Both the position numbers and the translations under genes were made by a program. Below the pieces are notes generated by a model. The model was not told the DNA's origin. It made no database searches and saw nothing but the letters and a program-made list of their open reading frames with translations. Shown in pieces: positions 8,164 through 16,930 of a stretch of DNA of 64,000 nt; position 1 is the stretch's first letter; every line of letters starts with the position of its first letter. The stretch is from WHSW01 sp963767475 (GTDB taxonomy: Bacteria > Actinomycetota > Thermoleophilia > Solirubrobacterales > 70-9). The stretch covers positions 868,001 to 932,000 of the forward strand of contig CAVYEI010000003.1 in NCBI GenBank assembly GCA_963767475.1, written 5' to 3'.

Positions 8164-8985
8164 GTGCTGCGCCGGCGGATCAAGAACGCGATCAGAGAGG
8201 CGCCGATCCCGGCGCGCGAGCGCGTGCTGCGCACCGGCTACCGCGGCTGGGAGCGCCTGCAGAGCCTCCGCGCCCGTGGTGGGCCGAGCGTCGGGCGAGA
8301 CGGGCTGCCGTTGCCGCCGGCGGTGCTGCGGGCGACGGTCGTCGCCGACGCCGACGCCGACTTCTTCCTCGACTCGGGTGAGGCCCACGCCCGCTTCTTC
8401 ACCGAGCTCCTGGCCCGAAACGGCGTTCCGCTCGGCGATCGGCGCTCCGTGCTCGACCTCGGCTGCGGCTGCGGGCGGGTGGCGCGCTGGTGGGCGGAGG
8501 TCGAGGGTCCGCGCTTCTACGGCTGCGACTACAACCCGAAGCTCGCCGCCTGGTGCGAGCAGAACCTGCCCTTCCTCGATGCGCGCGCGAACTCGCTCGC
8601 GCCGCCGTTGCCGTTTGCCGAGGAGCGGCCGTTCGGCCTCATCTACGCGCTCTCGGTGTTCACCCACCTGACCGCTGAGCTCGAGCGCGAGTGGCTGGCG
8701 GAGATCCGCGCCTCGCTCGGCGAGGGCGACCTGTTCCTGTTCACGGTCAGCGGCGAGCGCTACCGCTACCTGCTCTCCGACGAGGACGCGGCCCGCTTCG
8801 ACCGCGGCGAGCTGGTCACCCATTTCGACGAGACGGCGGGGACCAACCTCTGCGCCGCCTATCACCCGCAGGAGTACGTCGAGCGCCGGATGCTCGAAGG
8901 CTTCGAGCTGCTGGAGACGGTGCGCACGGAGACGCCGGAATCGCTGGGCCAGGACGTCTACCTCGCCCGCCGCCGGGCAGACTGA
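8164..8985 (+). CDS. Class I SAM-dependent methyltransferase
   Basis: 273 aa with a Rossmann methyltransferase core. Motif I is LDLGCGCGRV (97-106), the acidic loop is GCDYNPK, and FGLIYALSVFTHLT is the motif around strand 4. It resembles Methyltransf_11/12 enzymes acting on small molecules or sugars; the substrate is unknown. It starts at GTG. It follows the two-component pair at 23 nt but need not be functionally linked to it. Confidence 0.8.
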   Translation: MLRRRIKNAIREAPIPARERVLRTGYRGWERLQSLRARGGPSVGRDGLPLPPAVLRATVVADADADFFLDSGEAHARFFTELLARNGVPLGDRRSVLDLGCGCGRVARWWAEVEGPRFYGCDYNPKLAAWCEQNLPFLDARANSLAPPLPFAEERPFGLIYALSVFTHLTAELEREWLAEIRASLGEGDLFLFTVSGERYRYLLSDEDAARFDRGELVTHFDETAGTNLCAAYHPQEYVERRMLEGFELLETVRTETPESLGQDVYLARRRAD

Positions 8986-9052
8986 CGGTCCTCGCGCAGG
9001 TTCCCGCGGGCCGGAGACCTTTTCCGACTTCCCCGCTAGGATTTGAGGCGAG

Positions 9053-9541
9053 ATGTTGTTCTCGACCAAGGCCGAATACGGCGTGCGACTGATGATCGAG
9101 CTCGGCCGCCGGGCCGGCGACACCGCGCCCGAGAGCGCCGAGCCGGTCGCGCTCGCGACCGTGGCCGAGGCCGAGCTGCTGCCGCTCTCGTACCTCGAGC
9201 ACCTGGTGGCGAAGCTGCGCCAGGCGGGCCTCGTGACCTCGGTCCGCGGCGCCCACGGCGGCTACAGGCTCGCCAAGGCGCCGAGCGAGATCGCGATGCT
9301 CGACGTGGTCGAGGCCCTCGAGGGCCCGATCGCGCCGATGGAGTGCTTTCACGCCGATCGCGAGGGCCGCGTGCTCTGCTCGCACGAGGTCGACGACGGA
9401 CAAGCCTGTGCGACGAAGCTGCTCTGGACCCGAGTCCACGGAGGCGTGACCAAGGCGCTGACGACCACGACGCTCGCCGAGCTGGTCGAGTTCGCCGGCC
9501 CCTCGCCCGCCGTGGAGCCGGTGCCCGCGCCGGTCGCCTGA
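9053..9541 (+). CDS. Rrf2-family Fe-S regulator of the SUF locus (IscR/SufR-like)
   Basis: 162 aa winged-helix regulator of the Rrf2 family. The N-terminal winged helix begins LFSTKAEYGVRLMIEL and includes the wing VRGAHGGYRLAKAP. Three cysteines (98, 109, 119) in the spacing C-X10-C-X9-C match the [2Fe-2S]-binding region of IscR-type proteins. It sits directly upstream of sufC, so it probably senses Fe-S status and controls this operon. No operator can be defined by eye in the 57 nt before sufC. Confidence 0.85.
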   Translation: MLFSTKAEYGVRLMIELGRRAGDTAPESAEPVALATVAEAELLPLSYLEHLVAKLRQAGLVTSVRGAHGGYRLAKAPSEIAMLDVVEALEGPIAPMECFHADREGRVLCSHEVDDGQACATKLLWTRVHGGVTKALTTTTLAELVEFAGPSPAVEPVPAPVA

Positions 9542-9598
9542 CCGGGGACCGACTAAACAAACACTGGATCGAAGACCTGAGAACTGGGAGATCAGAAA

Positions 9599-10363
9599 TT
9601 GGCTGACCTGGAAATTCGCAACCTGCACGTGAGCGCCGAGGACAAGGAGATCCTCAAGGGCCTCGACCTCGAGGTCTCGAAGGGCGAGGTGCGCGCGCTG
9701 ATGGGGCCTAACGGCTCCGGCAAGTCGACGCTCGCAAACGCGATCATGGGCCACCCGGCGCTCGACGTGACCGAGGGCGAGATCGTCTTCAACGGCACCG
9801 AGATCACCGAGGCCGACCCCGAGGAGCGTTCCCGCGCCGGCCTCTTCATGGCCTTCCAGTACCCGGTTGCGATCCCGGGCGTGACCGTCGCCAAATACCT
9901 GCGGATGGCGATCAACGCCCATCGCGAGGCGCGCGACGAGTCGCAGATCAGCCTCAAGGACTTCCGCCGCGACACCGAGGCGGCGATGGAGCTGGTCGAC
10001 ATCCCGCGCGAGTTCTCCAGCCGCTACGTCAACGACGGCTTCTCGGGCGGCGAGAAGAAGCGGCTCGAGATCCTGCAGCTGGCGATGCTACGCCCCCAGA
10101 TCGCCGTCCTCGACGAGACCGACTCCGGGCTCGACATCGACGCTCTGCGGGTCGTCGCCGAGGGCGTCAACAAGTTCGCCGGCGCCGATATGGGCGTGCT
10201 GATCATCACCCACTACCAGCGCATCCTGCACCTGGTCGAGCCCGACTTCGTGCACGTGATGCACGACGGGCGGATCGTCAAGCAGGGCGGCCCCGAACTG
10301 GTCACCGAGCTCGAGGACAAGGGCTACGGCTGGATCAAGGACGAGGTCGAAGCGGCGGCATGA
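9599..10363 (+). CDS. sufC: SUF system ATPase SufC
   Basis: 254 aa ABC-type ATPase that works with SufB and SufD in Fe-S cluster assembly in the cytosol. Walker A is GPNGSGKST (36-44), the signature is SGGEKKR (149-155) and Walker B is IAVLDETDSGLD (about 168-179), with the SufC-typical ETDSGLDIDAL. It starts with TTG behind GGGAG, and the ATGA at its end overlaps the start of sufS. Its partners sufB and sufD are about 5 kb downstream instead of adjacent. Confidence 0.95.
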   Translation: MADLEIRNLHVSAEDKEILKGLDLEVSKGEVRALMGPNGSGKSTLANAIMGHPALDVTEGEIVFNGTEITEADPEERSRAGLFMAFQYPVAIPGVTVAKYLRMAINAHREARDESQISLKDFRRDTEAAMELVDIPREFSSRYVNDGFSGGEKKRLEILQLAMLRPQIAVLDETDSGLDIDALRVVAEGVNKFAGADMGVLIITHYQRILHLVEPDFVHVMHDGRIVKQGGPELVTELEDKGYGWIKDEVEAAA

Positions 10364-11604
10364 CGACGACGGCCGCGGCCTATCCGCTCGAGAAGGTCCG
10401 GGACGCGTTCCCGGCGCTCGCGCGCGAGGTCCACGGACTCCCCGTCGCCTATCTCGACTCCGGCGCCAGCTCGCAGCGGGTGCTGGCCTCGATCCAGGCG
10501 GTTGACCGCTACGAGCGCCGCCACCACTCGAACGTCCACCGCGGCACGCACACGCTCTCGGAGGAGGCGACCGCCGCCTACGAGGGCGCCCGGGCCACGG
10601 TCGCCGACCACATCGGCGCCGCCGACCGTCGCGAGGTTGTCTTCGTCCGCAACGCGACCGAGGCGATCAACCTCGTCGCCTACGCCTGGGGGGGCGCCAA
10701 CGTCGGCGCCGGCGACCGGATCGTGCTCACCGAGATGGAGCACCACTCGAACATCGTCCCCTGGCAGCTGCTGGCCGAGCGCGTCGGCGCCGAGATCGAC
10801 TGGGTGCCGGTCACCGACGACGGCCTGCTCGACCTCGACGTCTACGCGACGCTGCTCGAGCGAGCTCCGAAGCTGGTCGCGGTCGCCCACGTCTCCAACG
10901 TGCTCGGGACCGAGAACCCGCTCGCCGAGATCTCGCGCCTCGCCCACGAGGCCGGCGCCCTGGTGTCGGTCGACGGCGCCCAGGCGGCGCCGAAGCTCGC
11001 CCTCGACATGGCCGCGCTCGGTGTCGACTTCTACGCCATCACCGGCCACAAGGCCTATGCGCCGACCGGGATCGGTGCGCTCTGGACCCGGCTCGATCTG
11101 CTGCGCGAGATGCCGCCGTTTCTGGGCGGCGGCTCGATGATCCGCAAGGTGACGAAGGCGAAGACGACCTGGGCCGACGTTCCCGCCAGATTCGAGGCCG
11201 GAACGCCGGCGATCGCCCAGGCGATCGGCCTCGCCGCCGCCTTCCGCTGGCTGGACGCGCTTGGAATGGACGCCGCCACCGCTCACGAGCACGAGATCGC
11301 CGCCTACGCGCTGGAGCGCCTCGGCGACGTCCCCGGCCTGCGGGTCTTCGGCCCCCCGGCCTCCCCCGATCGTCTCGGCCCGGTCTCCTTCGAGCTCGAC
11401 GGCGTCCACGCCCATGACGTCTCCGAGATCCTCGACCGCCATGGGGTCGCCGTCCGCGCCGGCCACCACTGCGCCCAGCCGCTGATGGACCGCCTCGGCG
11501 TCCCGGCCACCGCGCGGGCGAGCTTCGGCGTCTACACCACCGCCGACGAGATCGACCGCCTGGTCGACGGCCTGCTCGACGCGCGCCGCGTGTTCCAGCT
11601 CTAG
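10360..11604 (+). CDS. sufS: Group II cysteine desulfurase SufS
   Basis: 414 aa PLP enzyme that takes sulfur from cysteine and hands it to SufU. The PLP Lys231 is in TGHKAYAPTG and the catalytic Cys371 is in RAGHHCAQP. HHSN motifs and the N-terminal YLDSGASSQ are typical of SufS. It overlaps sufC by 4 nt. Transcription ends toward a perfect palindrome before the convergent dioxygenase gene. Confidence 0.95.
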   Translation: MTTTAAAYPLEKVRDAFPALAREVHGLPVAYLDSGASSQRVLASIQAVDRYERRHHSNVHRGTHTLSEEATAAYEGARATVADHIGAADRREVVFVRNATEAINLVAYAWGGANVGAGDRIVLTEMEHHSNIVPWQLLAERVGAEIDWVPVTDDGLLDLDVYATLLERAPKLVAVAHVSNVLGTENPLAEISRLAHEAGALVSVDGAQAAPKLALDMAALGVDFYAITGHKAYAPTGIGALWTRLDLLREMPPFLGGGSMIRKVTKAKTTWADVPARFEAGTPAIAQAIGLAAAFRWLDALGMDAATAHEHEIAAYALERLGDVPGLRVFGPPASPDRLGPVSFELDGVHAHDVSEILDRHGVAVRAGHHCAQPLMDRLGVPATARASFGVYTTADEIDRLVDGLLDARRVFQL

Positions 11605-11637
11605 CGGCACGGTTCCGCTACCGTCTTCGCTGGAGCC

Positions 11638-11661
11638 TTTGGTACCCCATGGGGTACCAAA
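11638..11661. terminator. Perfect 24-bp palindrome, probable bidirectional terminator
   Basis: TTTGGTACCCCA is followed immediately by its exact reverse complement. As RNA either strand would form a 10-bp stem with a CATG loop, a 5' flank of T and a 3' flank of A. It lies between the convergent ends of sufS and the dioxygenase gene, where a shared terminator is expected. The U tract is weak, so an operator or a nucleoid site is possible. Confidence 0.55.
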
Positions 11662-11676
11662 TCGTTCAATCGCCGA

Positions 11677-12474
11677 CTAGCGGATCAGCGCGGGCTCGAA
11701 GTAGACGCGCTCGTCGTCGGAGAGGAACGGCTTCCACATCCGGCAGCCCTCGAAGACGTAGTGGGTGACCTGGCTCCAGCGGGTGCGGGCGCGGTCGGTC
11801 TGCGGCGAGCCGCCATGGACGAGGTTCGCCGCCCAGATCAGCGCCTCGCCCTTGGAGAGGGTGGCGTAGGCCGGCTCGATCCCGGCCTCCTCGACGAGCT
11901 CGAGCACGTACTCCTCGTAGGCCGGGCCGTCGGTGCGCCCGGTCGCCTCGCGCAAGATGCGCGCGTTGAGTTCGGGCAGCTTGTGGCTTCCGGGGTAGTA
12001 GACGACCGGCCCGCAGGTCTGGTCGATGTCCTCGAGCGCGACCCATACGCCGCACATGAACCCGGCGGGGTCGGAGTTGAAATACATCGCGTCCGAGTGT
12101 GAGGCCTGCTCGGAGCCGATCCGGAAGTTGAGCGTCTGCCACGGGATCGGCCGGCGCTCGTACAGCTGCTCGAGCAACTCGAGCACGGTCGGGGCGACGG
12201 CGATCGACCTGACGTTGTCGGAGATCGTCCAGGCGTCCTGGACCCGGCGCTCGGTGCGCTCGGAGACGGCGGTGTGCTTGCCGAAGACGGCGCGGCGGCC
12301 GCGGCGCGCGAGCCGCGCGAGCGACCCCTCCGGGTGAATCTGCGCGTCGGTGTCGGCGCGCGCGGCGTCGATCGTCTCCTCGGGCACGCCGGAGGCGACG
12401 ATCACGTAGCCGTCGCGGTCCAGCGAGGTCCGCAGATCGTCGATCGTTCGCCCCGTGCCCGAGTCGATCGTCAC
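11677..12474 (-). CDS. Phytanoyl-CoA dioxygenase family Fe(II)/2-oxoglutarate oxygenase
   Basis: 265 aa cupin-fold hydroxylase of the PhyH family. The iron triad is visible as HSD (His126, Asp128) and the distal His220 in LVHGGSPQ; Arg229 or Arg232 would bind 2-oxoglutarate. PGSHKLPEL is the usual post-HxD block. The substrate is unknown; relatives hydroxylate small molecules or modified amino acids. It starts with GTG and lies divergent from sufU, splitting the SUF genes, with no obvious role in Fe-S assembly beyond needing iron. Confidence 0.8.
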   Translation of the reverse strand: MTIDSGTGRTIDDLRTSLDRDGYVIVASGVPEETIDAARADTDAQIHPEGSLARLARRGRRAVFGKHTAVSERTERRVQDAWTISDNVRSIAVAPTVLELLEQLYERRPIPWQTLNFRIGSEQASHSDAMYFNSDPAGFMCGVWVALEDIDQTCGPVVYYPGSHKLPELNARILREATGRTDGPAYEEYVLELVEEAGIEPAYATLSKGEALIWAANLVHGGSPQTDRARTRWSQVTHYVFEGCRMWKPFLSDDERVYFEPALIR

Positions 12475-12532
12475 GCCCCGATCTTGCCAGGTCTGGTCGC
12501 GGCACAGCGGAATCGCGTCGATCGAGGTCCGC

Positions 12533-12538
12533 TAGCCT
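12533..12538 (+). promoter_or_regulatory. Putative -10 element (TAGCCT) for leaderless sufU
   Basis: TAGCCT ends 8 nt before the sufU ATG with no ribosome binding site between. It implies that sufU has its own promoter. Confidence 0.4.
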
Positions 12539-12546
12539 CGATCGAG

Positions 12547-12975
12547 ATGGACGAGCTCTACCGCGAGAACATCCTCGATCACTACAAGCGGCCGCGCCAC
12601 TTCGGCCGCCCGGGCGAGTTCGACCTCGAATTCGAGGACACGAACCCGCTCTGCGGCGACGAGCAGCACGTGTTCATCGTCCTCGGCGAGGACGGCCGAG
12701 TCGAGGAGGTTGCCTTCGAGGGCAAGGGCTGCGCGATCTCGACCGCGGCGACCTCGATGCTGACCGAGGAGCTGACCGGCAAGACCCGCGAGGAGCTGTT
12801 GCGACTGGACAAGGGCTTCGTCCTCGATCTGCTCGGGATCGAGATCTCGGCGACGCGACTGAAGTGCGCCCTGCTCGGCCTCAAGGTGGTCAAGTCCGCG
12901 GCGCTCGGCGACGCCGCCGACTGGGAGGACGAGGGCGCCACCGGCGACCCGGTCGCCGAGCGCGACCTGATCTAG
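12547..12975 (+). CDS. sufU: SUF sulfur acceptor / scaffold SufU
   Basis: 142 aa of the IscU/SufU fold. It has the three conserved Cys residues (36, 62, 107) and Asp38 in PLCGD, KGCAIS and RLKCALL. The segment between the second and third Cys contains the roughly 20-residue insertion of SufU-type proteins, which bind zinc and accept persulfide from SufS. It is detached from sufS by the reversed dioxygenase gene and has its own likely promoter. The next plus-strand gene is a glycosidase, so it is effectively monocistronic. Confidence 0.92.
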   Translation: MDELYRENILDHYKRPRHFGRPGEFDLEFEDTNPLCGDEQHVFIVLGEDGRVEEVAFEGKGCAISTAATSMLTEELTGKTREELLRLDKGFVLDLLGIEISATRLKCALLGLKVVKSAALGDAADWEDEGATGDPVAERDLI

Positions 12976-13006
12976 CCGCACCGGCGCACGGGCGCCGCAC
13001 TGCGGA

Positions 13007-13012
13007 TAGGCT
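13007..13012 (+). promoter_or_regulatory. Putative -10 element (TAGGCT) for a leaderless GH-A gene
   Basis: TAGGCT ends 7 nt before the ATG at 13020, with the same spacing as upstream of the second GH-A paralog. Confidence 0.4.
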
Positions 13013-13019
13013 CGAGGCG

Positions 13020-14126
13020 ATGGGGTGGGTTCGTACGGCGGCGGCGCTCTGCGCCCTGATCGTGGTCGTGATCCCGGCGCCCGCCGCCGGGAAGGCGCCG
13101 CGGTCGTTCTACGGCGTCGTCTCCCAGGGCCGTCTCGATCGCAGCGACTTCGACCGCATGAGCAGCGGCAAGGTCGGCACGCTGCGAGTCCCGCTCGCAT
13201 GGGCACAGATCAACCGCACCGCGATCCCGGCGGACTACGACTGGTCGGCCTTCGACTCCACCGTCGCCGAGGCGGCCAGGCACCGGATCGCGGTCTTGCC
13301 GATCGTCTACACGGTGCCCGTGTGGGTCTCGGTGATCGAGGGCTGCGACCAGCCCGTCAGCGATGCCTGTGCGATCTCGCCGCCGCGCACAACGCTCGGG
13401 CTCTCGGCCTGGCGCAGCTTCCTCGGTGCCGCGGTCGGCCGCTACGGCCCGGGCGGCCGGTTCTGGACCCTGCACCCCGACCTTCCCGAGACCCCGATCC
13501 ACGCCTGGCAGATCTGGAACGAGCAGAACGACCCCGGCTTCTTTCAGCCTCATCCCGATGTCGACCGCTACGCGGAGCTCGTCACCGCCGCCTCGGAGGC
13601 GATCCACGGCCGCGACGCGGAGGCCGAGATCGTCCTCGGGGGCATGACCCGCTATCCGCTCCACGGCCACGAGGGTGGCGTTCGCGCTACCGGCTTTCTC
13701 CGCGACCTCTACTCCCATCCGGGGATCGAGGCCGCCTTCGAGGGGGTCGCGCTGCACCCCTATGCGGGCGGGCTCCCGGGGGTCAAGCGCCAGGTACGGC
13801 ACGCGGCCCGGATCGTCCGCGAGCTCGACCCCGGGCGGCCCTCGATCTGGATCAGCGAGGTCGGCTGGGCCTCCTCGGGCGAGCCGATGCCGCTCAACCC
13901 CGGCCGCCAGGGCCAGGCGCGGCGGCTGACCGAGGCGTTTCGCTACTTCACCCGGGTTCGGCAGCGGCTCGGGATCAGCGCCGTGCTCTGGTACGCGTGG
14001 CGCGATGTCTCCGCAACCGACGCCTACTGCACATGGTGCGCCCGCGCGGGCCTATTCCCGGTCCGTTCGCTTGATCACCCGAAGCCGGCGTGGGCCTCGT
14101 TCCTGAACTTCACCGGCGGCAGCTAG
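13020..14126 (+). CDS. Secreted clan GH-A glycoside hydrolase (paralog 3)
   Basis: 368 aa with a signal peptide (about 1-24, ending PAPAAG). The mature start APRSFYGVVSQ is nearly identical to paralog 1 at the window start. Catalytic residues are Asn167-Glu168 in WQIWNEQND and Glu280 in WISEVGWAS. The CTWC pair before AGLF and the terminal FTGGS repeat the features of paralogs 1 and 2. It is secreted, not lipidated. The last 4 nt overlap the convergent small secreted-protein gene. The substrate is unknown; location inside the SUF region suggests insertion by local rearrangement. Confidence 0.85.
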   Translation: MGWVRTAAALCALIVVVIPAPAAGKAPRSFYGVVSQGRLDRSDFDRMSSGKVGTLRVPLAWAQINRTAIPADYDWSAFDSTVAEAARHRIAVLPIVYTVPVWVSVIEGCDQPVSDACAISPPRTTLGLSAWRSFLGAAVGRYGPGGRFWTLHPDLPETPIHAWQIWNEQNDPGFFQPHPDVDRYAELVTAASEAIHGRDAEAEIVLGGMTRYPLHGHEGGVRATGFLRDLYSHPGIEAAFEGVALHPYAGGLPGVKRQVRHAARIVRELDPGRPSIWISEVGWASSGEPMPLNPGRQGQARRLTEAFRYFTRVRQRLGISAVLWYAWRDVSATDAYCTWCARAGLFPVRSLDHPKPAWASFLNFTGGS

Positions 14127-14509
14127 TCGACGAACACCCGATCCGACTTGTCGCGCAGACAGACGAAGGTCGTCCCCGCGGTCCCCTCGGCGCGCTGCTT
14201 GACCACCGCGCGGTAGAGACCGGAGCTCAGCGGGTCGACGATGATCTCCCACTTGCCGGCGAGGTCGGTGTGGGTCTCGCCCAGCAGCCTGCGGCCGCCG
14301 TTGCGCCGCTTCTTGAACAGCTTCACGAGCCGATTTTGCGTACACGCTGCATTCGACGACGTCACCTTGCCGTGAAAGGCGGGGAAGCTGTCACGCATGA
14401 TGATCGCGCTGTCGATCTCGACCGTGTTCGTGGCTCCCGCGACGCCGATCGCCGAGCCGGAGAGAACGAGCGCGAGGACGGACGCTAGGGCAAGCCTTGG
14501 CTTGGTCAT
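14123..14509 (-). CDS. Small secreted protein, unknown function
   Basis: 128 aa with a clear signal peptide (about 1-26, ending GVAGA). The mature part looks like one small beta domain (Lys/Arg-rich KLFKKRRNGG in the middle, two Cys that could pair). The ATG is preceded by AAGGAAGGAA. I know no named family; similar short secreted beta proteins recur in Thermoleophilia genomes. It converges on the GH-A gene with a 4-nt overlap. Confidence 0.7.
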   Translation of the reverse strand: MTKPRLALASVLALVLSGSAIGVAGATNTVEIDSAIIMRDSFPAFHGKVTSSNAACTQNRLVKLFKKRRNGGRRLLGETHTDLAGKWEIIVDPLSSGLYRAVVKQRAEGTAGTTFVCLRDKSDRVFVD

Positions 14510-14581
14510 GAACCTGGTTCCTTCCTTGGTTCGAAGGGTCGGGCGGGATTTACCCGACGCCCGTCGAGCGCAAACGGCTTA

Positions 14582-15058
14582 TCAGAGCGCCGCCAGCTCG
14601 CCCTGGACGTCGAGCGTCGTGTTCGGCGACCCGGCGGCGATCACCTGCAGCTCGGCCAGCCGGGCGAGGTCGATTCCCGGGAAGGCGCTGATCGGGAGCC
14701 AGGACCTGCCCTTCAGCGCCTGGCCGGCCGCGAACGGCTCCGGGTCGAGCGCCTGCGAGGGAAAGATCACCGCGCAGAGCCCGCCCTCCCCCTCGCCGAC
14801 CTCCTCCCCGGTCTTGCTGAGGAAGGTGACCAGCGCGCCCTCGTAGAGGTGGAAGCTGAAGTTGTGGCGACCGTAGGCGCGCGCCGCCTGGTCGGCGTTC
14901 CAGGCTTCGACGCAGTGCGCCGGCGCGGCCACGGTTGCGCGCTCGTCCGAGTCGCCGCCGGAGGCGACCGCGACCACGGCGATGATCGCCGCCAGCACGA
15001 CCGCCGCGCCGGCAGCGATCAGGACCCGCGCGCGGGATTGTGAAGGCTCGGCTTCCAT
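14582..15058 (-). CDS. Membrane-anchored hypothetical protein
   Basis: 158 aa. A short basic N-terminus is followed by one transmembrane helix (about 12-33) and an extracytoplasmic domain with two Cys and the segment AYGRHNFSFHLYEGALVTF. No family is recognised. It reads divergently from the Rieske-sufB-sufD block and has a TANNNT hexamer 7 nt from its ATG. Confidence 0.65.
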   Translation of the reverse strand: MEAEPSQSRARVLIAAGAAVVLAAIIAVVAVASGGDSDERATVAAPAHCVEAWNADQAARAYGRHNFSFHLYEGALVTFLSKTGEEVGEGEGGLCAVIFPSQALDPEPFAAGQALKGRSWLPISAFPGIDLARLAELQVIAAGSPNTTLDVQGELAAL

Positions 15059-15065
15059 CGGCGAG

Positions 15066-15071
15066 ACGCTA
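15066..15071 (-). promoter_or_regulatory. Putative -10 element (TAGCGT, minus strand)
   Basis: On the minus strand TAGCGT ends 7 nt before the ATG at 15058, again without a Shine-Dalgarno. Confidence 0.4.
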
Positions 15072-15126
15072 CCTGCCGGAGCTATCGCGCCCGCTCGCTA
15101 AAATCCCGACCAGGAGACTAGGAATA

Positions 15127-15450
15127 GTGACCACCGACACAACCATCGTCGTCTGCAAGCTCGCCGAACTGCCGGCGGGCGAGATGCGCCTGATCGAGGC
15201 CGACGGCCGCAAGATCGGCATCTTCCACTGCGCCGACGGCGAGCTCTATGCGATCGAGGACCGCTGCTCGCACGACGACGGCCCGCTCGCCGAGGGAGAG
15301 TTCGACTCCGCCTCCTGTACCGTGGAGTGCCCACGTCACGGCTCGCTATTCGACATCCGCACGGGCAAGCCGCGGACCCTGCCGGCCTACCGGCCGGTCG
15401 ATACCTTCGAGGTCCGCGTCGATGACGACGATGTGAAGCTGGAGCTCTGA
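15127..15450 (+). CDS. Rieske-type [2Fe-2S] ferredoxin of the SUF operon
   Basis: 107 aa with one Rieske domain: Cys47-X-His49 in CSH and Cys68-X2-His71 in CPRH, the normal 2-Cys 2-His ligand set. It resembles the small ferredoxin subunits found beside sufBD in many actinobacteria, where an electron-transfer or quality-control role is assumed but not proven. The GTG start follows AGGAGACTAGGAATA. sufB begins 7 nt after its stop, so the two are co-transcribed. Confidence 0.9.
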   Translation: MTTDTTIVVCKLAELPAGEMRLIEADGRKIGIFHCADGELYAIEDRCSHDDGPLAEGEFDSASCTVECPRHGSLFDIRTGKPRTLPAYRPVDTFEVRVDDDDVKLEL

Positions 15451-15457
15451 TTCTCAG

Positions 15458-16930
15458 ATGACCAAACCCCCCGAGACCGCCACCGTCCCCGCCGCGCCCT
15501 CAGGCAAGCAACTGACCGAGGCCGAGTCCGGGCTGAAGACGATCGGCTCCGACTACGCGGAGAAGTTCGGCTTCCACGACCCCGAGACCGGCTATGCCTT
15601 CAAGGCGGAGAAGGGCCTCAGCCGTGAACTGATCGAGGCGATCTCCGAGTACAAGAACGAGCCGCAGTGGATGCGCGACTTCCGCATCAAGGCCTACGAG
15701 CACTATGAGTCACGGCCGACCCCGACCTGGGGCGGCGACCTGGGCCAGATCGACTTCGACGACATCCACTACTTCGTCCGCGCCTCGGAGAAGAGCGAAC
15801 GGAGCTGGGATGACGTCCCCGAGGACATCAAGAACACCTTCGACAAGCTCGGGATCCCGGAGGCGGAGCGCAAGTTCCTCTCCGGCGTCGGCGCTCAGTA
15901 CGAGAGCGAGTCGGTCTATCACCAGATCAACGAGAAGCTCGAGGCCCAGGGCGTGATCTTCACCGACATGGACACGGCGCTGCGCGAGCACGAGGACCTG
16001 GTGCGCGAGTACTGGGCGACGATCATCCCGCCCAACGACAACAAGCTCGCGGCGCTCAACTCCGCGGTCTGGTCGGGCGGCTCGTTCGTCTACGTGCCCG
16101 CCGGGGTCAAGGTCGAGATGCCGCTGCAGGCCTACTTCCGGATCAACACCGAGAACATGGGCCAGTTCGAGCGCACGCTGATCATCGCCGAGGACGGCGC
16201 CGACGTGCACTACATCGAGGGCTGCACGGCGCCCGTCTACTCGAGCGATTCGCTGCACTCGGCTGTGGTCGAGATCTGCGCCAAGGCGAACTCGCGGGTC
16301 CGCTACACGACGGTCCAGAACTGGTCGCAGAACGTCTTCAACCTGGTCACCAAGCGCGCCGTCGCAATGGAAGACGCGACGATGGAGTGGGTCGACTGCA
16401 ACCTGGGCTCGAAGCTGACGATGAAGTATCCGTCGATCTACCTGCTCGGCGAGCGGGCCCACGGCGAGATCCTCTCGATCGCCTTCGCCGGCAAGGGCCA
16501 GCACCAGGACGCCGGCGGCAAGATCATCCACGCGGCGCCGAAGACGACCTCCTCGATCTTCTCCAAGTCGATCTCCAAGGACGGCGGCCGAGCGACCTAC
16601 CGTGGCCTGCTCGAGGTCGCCCAGGGCGCCACCGAGTCGAAGTCGAAGGTCGTCTGCGACGCACTCCTGCTCGACGAGGACTCGCGCTCCGACACCTACC
16701 CGACGATCCGCATCGACGAGTCGGACGCCAACGTCGGCCACGAGGCCTCGGTCTCGAAGGTCGGCGAGGACCAGCTCTTCTACCTCCAGGCCCACGGCCT
16801 CGATGAGGAAGAGGCCTCGAAGATGATCGTCAACGGCTTCATCGAGCCGATCGCCAAGGAGCTGCCGATGGAGTACTCGGTGGAGATGAACCGGCTGATC
16901 GAGCTGCAGATGGAAGGCTCAATTGGCTGA
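15458..16930 (+). CDS. sufB: Fe-S cluster assembly scaffold SufB
   Basis: 490 aa, the usual SufB length. The N-terminal region (KFGFHDPETGYAFKAEKGLS, MRDFRIKAYEHYESRP) and the beta-helix core (FVYVPAGVKVEMPLQAYFR, YIEGCTAP) are textbook SufB. The late block SKSISKDGGRATYRGLLE contains the conserved region that contacts SufD. It forms SufBC2D with the ATPase encoded 5 kb upstream. Its 3' end overlaps sufD by 8 nt. Confidence 0.95.
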   Translation: MTKPPETATVPAAPSGKQLTEAESGLKTIGSDYAEKFGFHDPETGYAFKAEKGLSRELIEAISEYKNEPQWMRDFRIKAYEHYESRPTPTWGGDLGQIDFDDIHYFVRASEKSERSWDDVPEDIKNTFDKLGIPEAERKFLSGVGAQYESESVYHQINEKLEAQGVIFTDMDTALREHEDLVREYWATIIPPNDNKLAALNSAVWSGGSFVYVPAGVKVEMPLQAYFRINTENMGQFERTLIIAEDGADVHYIEGCTAPVYSSDSLHSAVVEICAKANSRVRYTTVQNWSQNVFNLVTKRAVAMEDATMEWVDCNLGSKLTMKYPSIYLLGERAHGEILSIAFAGKGQHQDAGGKIIHAAPKTTSSIFSKSISKDGGRATYRGLLEVAQGATESKSKVVCDALLLDEDSRSDTYPTIRIDESDANVGHEASVSKVGEDQLFYLQAHGLDEEEASKMIVNGFIEPIAKELPMEYSVEMNRLIELQMEGSIG

